Positions 10,619-22,800 of a DNA stretch of 64,000 bases are shown piece after piece. Each line of letters opens with the position of its first letter. Position 1 is the stretch's first letter. The translations under genes and the position numbers were made by a program. Source of the stretch: Protostelium mycophagum (taxonomy: Eukaryota; Evosea; Variosea; Protosteliida; Protosteliaceae); contig KV921225.1 in assembly GCA_002081555.1 (NCBI GenBank), forward strand, positions 36,702 to 100,701, in the 5' to 3' direction. Below the pieces are notes generated by a model. The model was given only the letters and a program-made list of their open reading frames with translations. It searched no databases and had not been told where the DNA came from.

Positions 10619-13600
10619 ATGGACGATAAGAATCGTGAAAAGATAAAGAATCTGGCGAATCGTCCATTTCGATCGCTCCCGGTGGCTGAAGACTTGCCTC
10701 GACTTCTAAAGCACATCAAAGTCTTGCAGACAGTGCAACAGACGGGTTCTCCCACCACAAGGTGACTCTTTCGGCAACCGCCTCTTGATTTTTATGTGAT
10801 GTCATCATTTCCATATCTTGGGCTGGTGATGTTCTTTGCATATCATCGGCTGTGTTTAACCGCTTTAACTGCGGATTGAACCGATATGTCTGTTTCTATA
10901 TGTTTCATTGAGATCGCCAAAACCTAAATTTGGAGGATGAAATGTAATGCCACTGTGAGCTGCAAGGCCGCAGCAAATACATCCATAAAATGATTTGTCA
11001 GTTGCAGCTCCATCACGATCCTCAAAGACAGAAGGTGTCGGATCATGATGTAACAACACATTCCATTTCTTTTTTGGCAGCTACAATTGTGTAGAAGCAT
11101 TATTCTTACGCACTGTGTCAGTCCATTTAGCCAGATTTTATTTTGAGTTAGAGCCGCAGCGCTGACGAAAAGAATTCTCCAACGGCTGAGTGGACTTTGT
11201 GGCCTTTTAGCTTTCAGAATAAACTCGAAGGCAGACCCGCAGCTTCTGAAGAGAATCCGTTCGCCTGCAGCTCAGCTGCAATACATGCAGTGCACAAGTG
11301 AATTTATACACGGCATCATCAACGTTCATCGCGCTGCGGCAAAGCCGCTGGAACACACACGTGGCACAGACTATGTCTATAGATCTCGTGCACCTCTGAA
11401 CGTGTGCAGCACCAGACAGCCGGAGAATCTGCAGCACTCTTTCAAGCAGTTTTTCACACAGACGTCCAGGCCCATAATCCAATACGAGGCCAACAGCAAT
11501 CACACACTCTTAGACTCTTTATACCATCTATTATTGGTACTGACAGGGCTATTAGAAGGTCCACTTCAGGTGATCATACGATGAAATTTCCCGGAAAAAT
11601 TCAAGAAGATTCACTGAAATTTCGTTGAAATTTCACAGCCGGATTTGGTACGAAGAACGTTTGATAGGCATTTTAGAATCTCCACAAATGATTTGAACAC
11701 ACCACGTGACACCAATTCGCCACGCATCAGAGCCTCTTCGGGTACCTTTTCATTCATGGAACAAACCTATTGTCTCGTTGTAGATGAGATATTTTAACTT
11801 TGGAAATAGAGATTTTCATTCATTATTTTTAGATGTAGATTTATTTATGAATAAAATTGATTAAATTTTATAGTATCAGTCGCTGTAGATCCGTCTCTCT
11901 TACTCATCAAGCTGAGTGACATCCCCGACCCAAAACTACAAGAGGCGTTGCTATTTTTACCCACCGTCTACAACGGCAAGGACGCATCAGAAAAAGCAAC
12001 TATACTGTTCAGGTGCGAGTTTCAATCATTTGAAATCCGAATTTTGGCGCGAAATTTTTTTGAAGGTTTGAAACTGAATGAAATTTTTGGCGGGAAAATT
12101 AAAATTTGAAAGGTTGGATAAACCAGCAGTGGACATCTCCATGACAATTGGTAACGGTCCTCTGCGTGTAGAACACTTGAAGAATCTGGACGAAAAGGTC
12201 AGTTTGTAAACTAAAAACACTCGAGTGATTCACGAAAGACTCTTCTTACCGTGAACTTTCGCAGTAGTTACCGCGAATCTTTCACGCAATATCATTCAAA
12301 AAATTCAATTAAAAATATTTTTAGTGTTTTTTAAATAAATTTCCAGGAATTAAAGCCAGATTGCACGATTAAATGCCAGAGCACCGTACTTACCGCAATC
12401 ATCAGTGGCGCAATGCAGGCACAGGTCCGTAATGACTCCCGAAATTTCCCCACATATTTCGGAAATTTCCGTGAAAACTCACGGAAAATTCAGATGGCGG
12501 TGAAGGGAAAAATGATGCTCGTCGACGACTTGGAGAAGCTGGGTATCTTTGCCAAGATGTTTACCTTTGACCGAAAGGTATTCGACAATTTCAAAACGAC
12601 CAGGGCACTACAAACTGCCAAGGACAGACAGATGACCAGGTGAGATGTCTCGATTTTTTGTCAAAGTTGTTGGTGTGATGTCTTATCGTGGGTATCTCGA
12701 ATTAAACTTCCATTAAAATTTTATTAAAATTGATAATGTTATTATTATCCGGCGAGGTACTCCCGGTACGGAACGCGAGTGTCGCGGTAAGGTGGTCACC
12801 GGGGTGACAGATTCTTACCGCGATGGTCGCGTCGCTTACCGGGATGATTGAAACATAATTGGTCATTATCGATTATTTTCAAAGTGTACAAATTGGTGTA
12901 TAATAATATTTTTGGGGTGTTAAATCGTGCAGGTCAGCAGGCGAAGACACTGTCAACGTTGGTATAAATTTGAAGAAGTATTTGGCAGAGGTAATTTTTA
13001 TATACAAAGTCTCTATGTGAATTTTCCCTGAAAAATCACGTGAAATTTCAGTTCTTACGCACAAAATGAAATTATCTGATTTTTGAATTTTTCCCGCCAT
13101 TTCTACTTTTCAAAATTTAAATTACGATCCAGGTCCTCATGGAGGACAGCAAGGTGGTCTGGTTGTTGAAGTTATGCAATTCTGCAACAATTTCTCCCGC
13201 CATTATCGAATTAAAATTCGCCTTGGGGGTCAAACACATGACCAAAGACGTGCCAAATTCCTGGAAATTTAACGTAATTTTCCGAGAAAATTTGGTGGAA
13301 ATTGTGACGGGCAAGACGGAGGAGGAGCTCAAAGGTGAAATCCCCGCGATTTTTTCTGAATTTTTTTGGGCATCTACAACGATGTAGATTGATTGGAGAT
13401 AGGGTCATTCAGATATAGATGGGTGTTGACTATATTATACGATCCTGGTACCTCTCCCACCGTTTCAAGCATGGAGTTTCAATCCATACAGCTCACAGTG
13501 AGATTTCTGTGAAATTTCAAGGAGATTTTCGGGAAAATTCTGACATGTGTCAGGTGACTGATATCATATTTGCTCCCGAGACATCTGAAGAACGAAGACA

Positions 13601-15005
13601 AGAGGTGATTGGATTTTATTCAATTGATTTTATTGTGGATTTCTCTCCTATCTCTCGAAGTCGCGGTAACGAACACGTTAATTACCGAGAGCTAACCGTG
13701 TTGCAAAACTATGCGAACAGTTTTTTTATAAAGAATAAAAGATTTTCAGGTCAATAAAATACTGGACAAGTACAGAAATAATTCCACAATAAATCCTGCA
13801 AATTTCCCAGCTGTCCCTTTCGGCTCATCTACAACGACCGAAAACACAAAAATCATCAATTTCCCGAATGGAGGTGAATTCCCTCTGCGGGAAATTTCTG
13901 ACCGTTGTAGATCGATACGAAGGAAATGTTAATATTATGGGACAACCACACGGAAGTGGGATCTACACCACTCAACAGTGAGGTTTTTTACGTTCATCAT
14001 TTCAATGCATTGTTGTGTGGATCTGCAGCTCTGCTGCGGGGGGTATTTTAGTGTAGCTTCAATTAACGCCGACATTTCATATGAAATGTCATAACATTTC
14101 GTCATGACATCTCATGACATCTCATGACATCTCATGACATCTCATGACATCATCTCATGATATCTCAGGGGAGACGTTTATCAAGGCGATTTCTTTGATG
14201 GAGACAGAGAGGGTCAAGGCGTTTTGACGTTGAAAGACGGCACAAGATACCAAGGCCAATTCCAGTATGGCCTGCCCAATGGGCAGTGTGTTCAGGTGAT
14301 GACCTCATCATGTCTCATTGAGATGAGAATGACAGTTGTAGATATCACCGAATGGAGAATTATACCACGGCTCTTTCGAAAACGGGTTCTACAACGGTGA
14401 AGGTTTCTGGAGCAGGTAGATTTCTCCACTTTTCCCAGAAATTTCCTTGATTCTTCTCAAGATTTTCTACAATTTTTCTTTCAGATTTCTGGTAAAATTC
14501 ACTGAAACTTCTAGTATTGATGGAAGCACTTATTCCGGCCAATTTAGGATGGGCAAAAGGGAAGGCCGTGGAGTCTTTTCATCTGAAAATAATTTGGTTC
14601 GTTGTAGTTACAATTGTAGATCTGACTCACCCTCAGTATGATGGTAGTTGGCTTGACGGACTGTTTCACGGTAAGGGCACGTACATGCTCGCGTCACGTG
14701 ATGTATACGAGGGAGATTTTCGCGCGGGAAAATACCACGGGCTGGGAAAGTGAGATATCTCGCCATGTCATCCAGCCAGTATGACGACATCACACTCACA
14801 ATCCAAAAGGTATACCAATTCTACAACGGGCGAGATCACGGAGGGTCAATTCTTCGAAGGAGTGGCAAAGGGTGCCAATGTCCAAGAGACGCTGAACAAT
14901 GAAGGCAAAGACAAGTTGAAAGAAAAATTTGACAGGTGGAGAGAGGACAACGCAAAGAGGGTTGAGGCCAGGAAGAGAATCTTGGCACAGCTGCAAAAGA
15001 CATGA
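10619..15005 (+). CDS. SCP2-like sterol/lipid-binding domain fused to C-terminal MORN repeats
   Basis: The ATG at 10619 opens MDDKNREKIKNLANRPFRSL; a long first intron (about 10762-11080) joins in phase to YNCVEALFLRTVSVHLARFY. An open frame 11160-11575 continues the N-terminal part, but the two are not linked by a visible intron (frame break near 11150). Exons at 11878-12650 read like an SCP2 fold: EALLFLPTVYNG, ATILFRLDKPAVDISMTIGN, KPDCTIKCQSTVLTAIISGA, MAVKGKMMLVDDLEKLGIFA. A middle section follows (SFRYRWVLTILYDPGTSPTV). A 37-base intron at about 13874-13910 joins NFPNG to DRYEGNVNIMGQPHGSGIYT, starting about six MORN repeats: GDVYQGDFFDGDREGQGVLT, ELYHGSFENGFYNGEGFW, YSGQFRMGKREGRGVFSS, YDGSWLDGLFHGKGTY, YEGDFRAGKYHGLGK. 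A charged helix (KFDRWREDNAKRVEARKR) ends at 15005. MORN repeats usually bind membranes or other proteins. The SCP2 call is by pattern only, and the N-terminus is unassigned. Confidence 0.65.
13372..13389. repeat. Perfect hairpin ATCTACAACGATGTAGAT in an intron
   Basis: The arms ATCTACA and TGTAGAT (7 bp stem) surround a four-base loop. It lies in the intron of the SCP2-MORN gene that follows the exon ending EELK. Confidence 0.75.
13663..13690. repeat. TTACCG-family intronic element, copy 1
   Basis: The 28 bases gcggtaacgaacacgttaat plus taccgaga match the element at 57841-57868 at 27 of 28 positions by eye, although the two lie in introns of unrelated genes. Its ends form an imperfect inverted repeat (CGGTAA and TTACCG). 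Confidence 0.75.
14071..14166. repeat. 20-bp palindrome next to a (CATGACATCT)n microsatellite in an intron
   Basis: GACATTTCATATGAAATGTC at 14071-14090 is a perfect 20-base palindrome. From 14103 five near-perfect 10-base units CATGACATCT follow, trailing into catctcatgatatctcag at the 3' splice site before the next MORN exon. Confidence 0.85.
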
Positions 15006-15381
15006 TAAACTGTAAAAGTACCTCTAAGTCGTACAAAATGGTCGTGAATTGTCTGCTGAAAGCACTTTGAAGCAGTGGGAAATTGAACAGAATTGAGCTC
15101 AGAGCACCTCTGCGTTGTAGACAGGATTATTGCTTGGGACCTCGAAATATTCACTCACTGCTGAGACACCTTTTGACACCTACGACATCATCTACCGGGG
15201 GCGGAAATCCGTGATTAAACACCCTCTGGATATGGAACCGAGCAGTCTCTCTCATTAACAAAGAGTGATATGGGCGGATCTTTAGACAGTTCCAAGTTAT
15301 TAATTAACCGCAAATTTGGGCGGGCATTAAAACACGAAAAATTTCTTTGGTAGAAATCATTTTCAACACCACACCAAGCAG
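15006..15381. other. Intergenic region, nothing recognised
   Basis: It lies between the stop of the MORN gene and the start of the secreted-protein gene. A gttgtagac copy of the common motif is near 15114. No gene or RNA is evident. Confidence 0.4.
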
Positions 15382-17430
15382 ATGAAGTGGCTTCTTTGCT
15401 TTTTCTTTCTCTCCGTGAACGCTGAGGTATTTATACACTAGATGACGGATGAGGCCTGATGAGGTCCAGATCTGGTATAACATCACCCCAACATGGAGAT
15501 TCAATCAGACCCAACTCGACCTCTTCACGTCTAAACTCAAAAGAACAACTGAGGAGATGTACGTCTATCACTGGGGAGATGCGCTGAGTGGGCTTCGATA
15601 TGCAAAACAAAACTCGATTGATCAAGAGGAGATGGACATGTGAGTGATCGTGCGATCAAGTCATCTGATGATCCACAGCCTCGATACTGGAACTGGAGCG
15701 GGAGGAGGTGGCTTATATGTCAGCACCGACAAATACGACTCCAGCGATCATGGCATATTTCCCACAGCAATCCATCTTCCAGCAGGTAAACACCAACTCT
15801 TCCTCAAATCTAAAGCAACACAGGCACTTTGCTATTCCGCAGCTCAGTATTGCCTACTGCTTCTATCTTGGGCCATCCCAACGCGCTGAAAACATCAGAA
15901 AAGGTTGCACTGGGAAAGGTCATACCCTTTCTTGACGATTACAATGATTACGATACATGGAGAGTGATCCACAGCTCCAAACTGTTACAAGACATCATGC
16001 CCGGACGCATGGCACCATCACCTCACAATGCAGTATATTTGGGGTCTCTTCCTCGTAAGTAATAAAATATCATGTTATTCTGAACAACACAGCTCGTGAG
16101 TACGATCAGGTTGGAGCATTTGAAGTGTGGAAGGGGATGAAAAGCAGACCACTGTTTGACGATGTCATGGAGAATATCTCCGACTTGGAGCGACTTGCCT
16201 CACTTCTTTATCTTTTAGGACCGTGAGTAGTGTTGATGTGATAGTCCATTCTTATGCGATACAGAATGGAGATGGTCTGCAGAGTTGGTCTTAAAGAGGA
16301 CATCTGGGCTGGTGTCGACAAGGCCAACCTCGACAGATTCCACCAGCTAAGGATGACTTCGGTTCAGATGATAAGGAATGGAAGCTCTGTGGGATTCGGA
16401 CGTAATACCTGGGGAAGAGGAAGCTCAGACAAAGTGAATTGGGCCAGATTGCAAACAGAGAGAGTAATTCCAGCGCTTTACAAGTACATGCACGATGTTG
16501 GAGATATGTGGAGGAGTGAAGAGAGGACAGTACATGAGGGGAACAGCTCCATCATCATCAGAAATGAGCAGTTGCAGGTGAACGAGCAGATTCGTATTGC
16601 CGAATATTCGTGTGAATCTTTCTGATATATGACAGATTTTACAATCAAACTCTTACCTACACGTGCAAGTTATTTCAAGAACAGGAAATTACACAGCTGT
16701 ACAAGTGTGGCTGCCAGATGTGTTTCATTACAGCCCAACACTTGTCTCTGAAAGCACCCACACTTTGATACAATCTTACCCTATCAGTCAGTTGCAGAAC
16801 GACATCAACCTGAGACGCAAATTGAATAGGATTTTGAACAAAGACATCCTAGAGACATTACTCATGAGTATCTTTGGGACCTCTCCTGCAAATACCCCAG
16901 ATTTGTGCTGGACATTACAGCTGATGTCACCATTAACAGACATGCTTCCTGCAAAGTGGGTACCTTCATCGCTGCCAAATGAGTGATTGAAATGACACGT
17001 CTCAGGATGTGGTGTTGGATAGGGCTGTCAGAAATGTTCCCTGGTACATTAATTAATCCTGCACCCTTTGACTTATATCCTGGTATCGAATTTCTACTCA
17101 GACTAGCACCACACGATAAGATGTACCACCATATGAGGAATATGTTCAATTATGCTATTGGAAATGCTACTATGTCTTCCCTGTTACATTTTGGTGAGTA
17201 CGACATGATTCATAGAATACTGAACAGTTACAGGCGATCATATACACAAGCCTAATGACAAGGGGTGGTACACTGAGGGATGGGAAACGATGATACCTCA
17301 GTACCCAGGGTTCTCTCCTGACTTGACAGATGGCTATTCCATCCCTTTGACTGAATGCAATATGGTCAGGGAGAAGAGATGGGTAGAGATACTCGACCAG
17401 AAATACCCCGATTGGATCAGTAACCTTTGA
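15382..17430 (+). CDS. Secreted or lysosomal glycoprotein of unknown function
   Basis: I do not recognise the family. The ATG at 15382 gives MKWLLCFFFLSVNAE, a clean signal peptide, directly before intron 1. Mature exons include EVQIWYNITPTWRFNQTQLD, YVYHWGDALSGLRYAKQ, LDTGTGAGGGGLYVSTDKYD, DTWRVIHSSKLLQDIM, EYDQVGAFEVWKGM, SSVGFGRNTWGRGSSDKVNW and, last, GWYTEGWETMIPQYPGFSPD, ending at TGA 17428-17430. Several N-glycosylation sequons (NIT, NQT, NGS, NSS, NAT) support passage through the secretory route. The pattern YxxHW...GGGLYVSTDKYDSSDHG loosely resembles the core of ADP-ribosyltransferase-like folds, but this is a weak impression, not a call. Exon borders are approximate; at least eight short introns are needed. 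Confidence 0.6.
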
Positions 17431-17787
17431 GTTGTAGACGGGATTATAAACTCCAAATCATCTTACTCTTCTTGTTGTATTCATCTACTTCTTTATGGAC
17501 AAACCGTAGCCATATCACCACAAGGAATGACACACAACTAAAGAATGTGGATGATGAAAGTGTTTCACGGATTCATTGTGATCATCGTGACGCCAAGATA
17601 AATATTTCTCCCAAGAAGCTCTACAGAGCCAAACAATTCAGTCCACTTCATCTGCATTACAATGGAATTAAAAAGATGACCAGGCTCATCATGGTCCTGT
17701 TCTGATTTGATTCATTTGTCGTATGACGGCTTCAGATGACAGACGTCCTTTCAAAGACAAGATATACAAAGGCTTCGGCTTCTTTTA
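17431..17787. other. Convergent 3' intergenic stretch
   Basis: It separates the stops of the secreted-protein gene (+) and the FkbM methyltransferase gene (-). A 92-codon open frame here has no domain and no good initiation context; I regard it as chance. Confidence 0.4.
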
Positions 17788-19197
17788 TTAATATTTCGGC
17801 GCGATCTCCCTCAAGATGTCCCCGACAGGTAGAACGCCATCCTTCGGCTGCTCCACCTTGTCGTTTCTGAAAAACATGTTTGCCTCTGTGTTCTCTAAGT
17901 TTTGGATTTTTGTCTTGACGTGTCTGAACCCTGATTTCGCGAAGAGAGCCTGTCATTCTTAGAATAAAGTTTATTTTATTTTTGAGCATCTACAATGATA
18001 ATTACAACGAGGATTTTGTCACCTTGAATTGGTCTTCGCTGGCAGAATCTTGGTAGAGAGGTCTTAAGAGTTGAACCTCGATGACGGCTGCGGCGACACG
18101 CGATAATTCGACACCTGCCGACGTGTCACGATGATCTCTATTTTTCAATTGGATCAGATGAAATCATCTGTCGATCTCTACAAAAATTTCACAGCATAAA
18201 CCACATTGCCATTCAAAGATTACGTCATACCTGCTGAAGAAATGACATCGTAATCAGCCCCTTGTGCGTCCACTTTGATGAACTCAATGGCGATCTCAGA
18301 GGGAATCATCTTGATGACTGTATCCAAACGTAGAGTTGGCACTTCGTATGTCATGGATGTTTCAGTACAACCACCAGGCCAGTCCTTGCGCTGGGCATCT
18401 GGCTGTACTCCTGCTCATGTTAGATCTGAATCACACAAAGAATCAATCCATTCAGGGATGAAAACCAATAAAATGGAGGATCATGAATTTGAATTTAAAT
18501 GAAACGAGATTTGACCTTTGAGAGATGAACACATGTCTGTGCCAGCACGTCTAAATTCTTGGTAACCCTCGACTGTTGATACAGCAGCAGGAATGGAAAA
18601 TAAGCGTTCGTGATGATTCTTAATGTTCAATTCTCCCCAATTGTCGTAAAGAGGTTCAAAGGCAATCACAGCTGATTTATGTCAATTAATTCATCACACA
18701 AAAACAATGTCCCCAGATTGTTGAAAAGAAACCTACCAAGATCGGTCTGCTCCAAAAGAGAAGGTCTTGTCATCATAGCTTGTCTATGAGCTCCCACATC
18801 AAGCCTTCAAGATATCAGACATCCCCGTTTACATTTCTGGGGTACATCAAAATAAAGACTCACCACACACGAGTGACACCAGCCGGGAATTTGATCTGCT
18901 TTCCGCTTGAGTCAGTGGGGAATAATGGGATGCTAACAGCGCCATATGTCGGCTCTCCAGTTTGGCGGATGGCATGTAAAACTTTGTGTCTCGCGGCTTC
19001 TTGTGCCTGCACATCTCAGAAATCATACGTTCCATTTTTCGTCTTTCAAATGGAATTACCCTTCTCAAATCGTCCTCTAAACGCTCAACATCTATCAGAG
19101 CGGAACTGAGAGCCGCGGAGTAACTCCACCATGTTAAAATGAGTGTCACGAACAAGGTGATGGGTATGACCAACTTCTTCGGTGTAACTTTCCCCAT
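17788..19197 (-). CDS. FkbM-family methyltransferase, type II membrane anchored
   Basis: FkbM proteins transfer methyl groups from S-adenosylmethionine to small molecules or sugars. The minus-strand start at 19197 gives MGKVTPKKLVIPITLFVTLI, a basic N-terminus followed by one membrane segment, then a coiled stalk (LIDVERLEDDLRR). Later exons give LIAFEPL-type motif AVIAFEPLYDNWGEL, VSTVEGYQEFRRAGTDMC, VPTLRLDTVIKMIP and IEFIKVDAQGADYDVISSA, the FkbM signature. The last exon is in frame: ALFAKSGFRHVKTKIQNLEN, ending PVGDILREIAPKY at TAA 17788-17790. The stop overlaps a polyadenylation signal (TATTAATAAAAG on the coding strand). Substrate cannot be deduced. The lumenal catalytic-domain topology suggests a Golgi-type location, which is inference. 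Confidence 0.82.
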
Positions 19198-19828
19198 CGT
19201 GAGATCTCAAAAAATGACGAATGAAATGATGAGACATCCGTTGTAAATCGAGGTTGTGAAAACCCCCGAAAAAGCCAACAACAATTCAGAGCAGGAGGAA
19301 TTTGTGATCAAGCTTTCTGTTGTCCATGTGATCAGTCGTACAACGAGGTCATTAAAAATAGAATTAAATTCCAAATTAGATTAGATCGAACCTCAACTGA
19401 GCGAAACAACTGGGCTTGGCTTTGTCATTCCAGGTCGAAAAAATCACCACAAAGTATGCCTAGTCCCTTCGCCTCTGCACATAAAGAACTGTTCTCTGTG
19501 TCTGCGGTGAGCATCTGAAGATGTGCTTGAAACTCCGCAGAATCGATTCCGTTGGAACGGTTTCCGAAGAAAAAGTTCTGACCTTGCGTAAGGACCTTCG
19601 ATCAACAACGAAAAGGTGAACAAGCTTTGGACGTACGAGGAAAGTCTAAACTAATGCCACAATTTGGGAGTGTTAGCACTGCACAAAAAGAGCATTGCCT
19701 GGCCCTCAAGGTCCAACTGAAGATACACAAAACAGAAATTTCGGGGAAATCTGACAGACTACAGAAGGTCGGAAACAACCTCCGCTTATCAAGCGCTGCT
19801 CATATCAGGCCGGTAGGCCGCAGACTCT
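19198..19828. promoter_or_regulatory. Divergent promoter region between FkbM methyltransferase and histidine kinase
   Basis: This 631-base gap carries the 5' regions of two divergent genes. A short open frame at 19627-19896 overlaps the histidine kinase start in another frame and looks spurious. No named element was recognised. Confidence 0.4.
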
Positions 19829-22800
19829 ATGATGATGAGTCGAGGAAGTGCCGATGCAGATTATCCTCAGATGGACAACGTCGGATTAGAGAATGACGAT
19901 CAGACTCTGCGGAGCACTGTTTTGGGGTCTTCAACAAGTACGTGGAGTCGTGGGTTAGTCAAACAAGTCCAACAAGAAATAATGAGTCGGACGTTCTTAA
20001 AGATACTGCTCATCACCGCGTGTGGAATCAGTCTCCTTTTTATTGGATTCATCTGGGGACAGAAATTCTTCAACTACCTGATCGCCTTTACTTCGGTCGT
20101 ATTATGCTTTGGAATGTTTACCATATTTTGTCTGGTGGAATCAAATGACTCTGGCGGTTTCTTTCTTCCGGTATGTCATCTTACTATTGGCAGAATTCAA
20201 AGTGTCGTGGAAGATCATTGATTATACACCGACATTTCGATTCTTCCAATTCATGTCATTTCACGAAGGACAAATCATGTCATTTCATGAGGACAAATCA
20301 TGTTTCAATATCCTCTTGAAACCACCTTTTCCTTGATGGAAGATCCAATTTGATTTCTTTACCAACCATCCATCATTGATCAAGAACAGTTTGGAATCGG
20401 CTACCTCTTCGTAGGGCTCAATCTTTTATTTGGAACAGCAGCAGGGAACGGTACTCTTACCGGTTTTGCCAGCCAAAACGTGATGGTCAAGTTCAACATC
20501 TGCGGTCGATTATTCGAGGTATGTCTCGTTGTAGTGGGTCAAATTCGAGTTGTAGACCGTCAACGTGATGACGTGCCAGGTCACATCAATATTTTTGGGT
20601 CTCATCTTGGTCAACTTCAGATTGAATGGAATGACATTGATGTTGATTTTCTTCTTCCTTTATTTCACAATGCAGGTGAGCACAAACCTAAATTTAATTA
20701 TTTTTATTTCCTCCATTTTATTTGACGGTCTACAACGATGTAGATCCTGTTGATTTTATCGATATTGAAATGGGGGACTTTTTCGGACCTGGTCGATAGG
20801 GCGGGGAATGACACCTACATAAGAGTCATCCTGGAGAATCTATTTATAGGTACAGTTTTTTTCAAGTTGAATTTGACGATCTACAGCTCTATTTGTGGCA
20901 CTTTTGCTCGGGGTTGTGGCCAGAAGGCGAAGCTTCAGGTCTAATGTGTGGGTGTACCTGACCGTTGGCATGATCATCAGATGTGTTCAGACCATCACCG
21001 CATCAAGGATCGTGGACTACAGCGGTGAGTCTAAAAATAACTCAACGTAAAAATAGACCGGAGTTTTGCGGGATCTCCATTGTTTGCAATTACAATTAAT
21101 CTTCACAAAAAACGTGAATCATTTCTTTGACTTTTCTCCGAAATTCGAGGAGTAATATCTTCCCAGCCGGGCCCACGTTCACCATCGCAACTACACTTCG
21201 AGCTTTCTCTTACGCCTACCTCTTCTCCTCTTTGGGTGTAGCTGCGATACAAAATCCTGTTCTTAAGATGAATACCGACAACAAGAAAAATAGTGCAGCA
21301 CTTCAAGACCACCAGGTGACTTCTTTTTTTTTAAATATTTATTTATCGTCTACAACGAGAGAAAGATATCTCAGAGATATTGACTCTCAAAGGAAATGAT
21401 ATCTTGGATGATCGAACAGTTTCCCTCCATTGTACTTCTCCTGGACTCCCTGGGAAACGTCAGACACGTCAATCGTTACGCCACGAAAATTTTAAACATC
21501 AGGATGCAAAAAGACGAGGTCAATTTCTTCGATTATTTCCAGTTTGAGGAGCCAGAGCACCAGAAATATAAATTCGAAGACATGGTGAACGGCAGTGATG
21601 TGGACATCGCATTGTGCATGAGATCGGTTGCGATGAGGGTGAGTTTTCTGGGAAATTTCGGGAATTATGGGCAGCAGACTTTGTGACAGAATTGCCATGG
21701 AGCTATTTTTAGAATATTTATTCTGGATTTTCCTGACTCGTTGTAGACGGGAGAGACACGTAATATCGAGTGGACGATCAAACCGCTTCACACCGAGCAC
21801 GAAGTATTCGCAGACGAGCTCGCAGGTTTAAGAGCGAATAACATCGGGGAAGAGGCCTCCATTTTATGTTTAGGAAAAGATACGACAGACAAGGTGAGAT
21901 ATCATGAACATTTCATATGATGTCTTGATTTGTGGTCGTTTTGGATGAAATATCAAAAATAATACAAAGAAAGTGATTTTGGCGGGAAAAAGCCCTCGTT
22001 GTAGACGCGTTGATATCTGGAGTTGAATAAAAAATAAACATCTCTGCAGAAGTTCTACAACTGCGGCATAGTCGCAGCTTATTTGCATTAAAATTATATT
22101 TATATTTATTTTTAGGTGATGAGGGAGGCTATGTTGGTATCCGCAAGAGAAGAAGCGATCCGTTTGGCCAAAGAAAAGGACACTTTCGGTGAATTTTCCA
22201 GGAGTTCACGAATTTTCCGCGAAATTTCAACGCCAGAATTTTCACTGAATTTTCACAGTGGCTAATATTTCTCATGAGCTTAGAACGCCTCTTAATTGTA
22301 TTATTGGTGTTTCTGATCTCATTCAGCAGGTATTGAAATTTCCACACTTTTTCCTGTAATTTTCCATGAAAAAGTTTTTCGACTTGAGAAATCTCATCAA
22401 ATTTTTAATTTCTATTTAATTTTTTTATAAAATTTTTCACCATCAAAATTTTACCGGAAATGTACATTTCACAGTTGCATCAGAAATCTGGCTGAAATTT
22501 CACAGAACGATGTGAGCGATGTCGTTTCCGGCATGTTTGTGATGCTGAGGACTGCTGCAAACACACTGCTGGGACTCATCAATGATCTATTAGATTTCGC
22601 AAAGCTGTCACAAGGACAGATGAAGATCCATTATACCCCTCTGATACTCAGGTTTGGCTCGTTGTAGATCACCACATCTGAAATTTGAAAGAAAATGAAA
22701 AGAATTTTTTTTGAAATTTCACAGAGAATTCGTGGAAAATTCTGCGATGGCCCTGGCCGTCCTTTTCCGTGAATCTAATATTGGTCTCGGTTACAGAGTG

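Noticed and set aside
11207-11503. Minus-strand 98-codon frame
   Set aside because: It is antisense to the long open exon of the SCP2-MORN gene and lacks domain features.
13868-13980. Independent start of a MORN-only gene at ATG 13868
   Set aside because: The frame is open, but splicing GTGAATTC...GTTGTAG joins NFPNG to DRYEGN, a canonical MORN start, in phase with upstream exons; a single gene is more economical.
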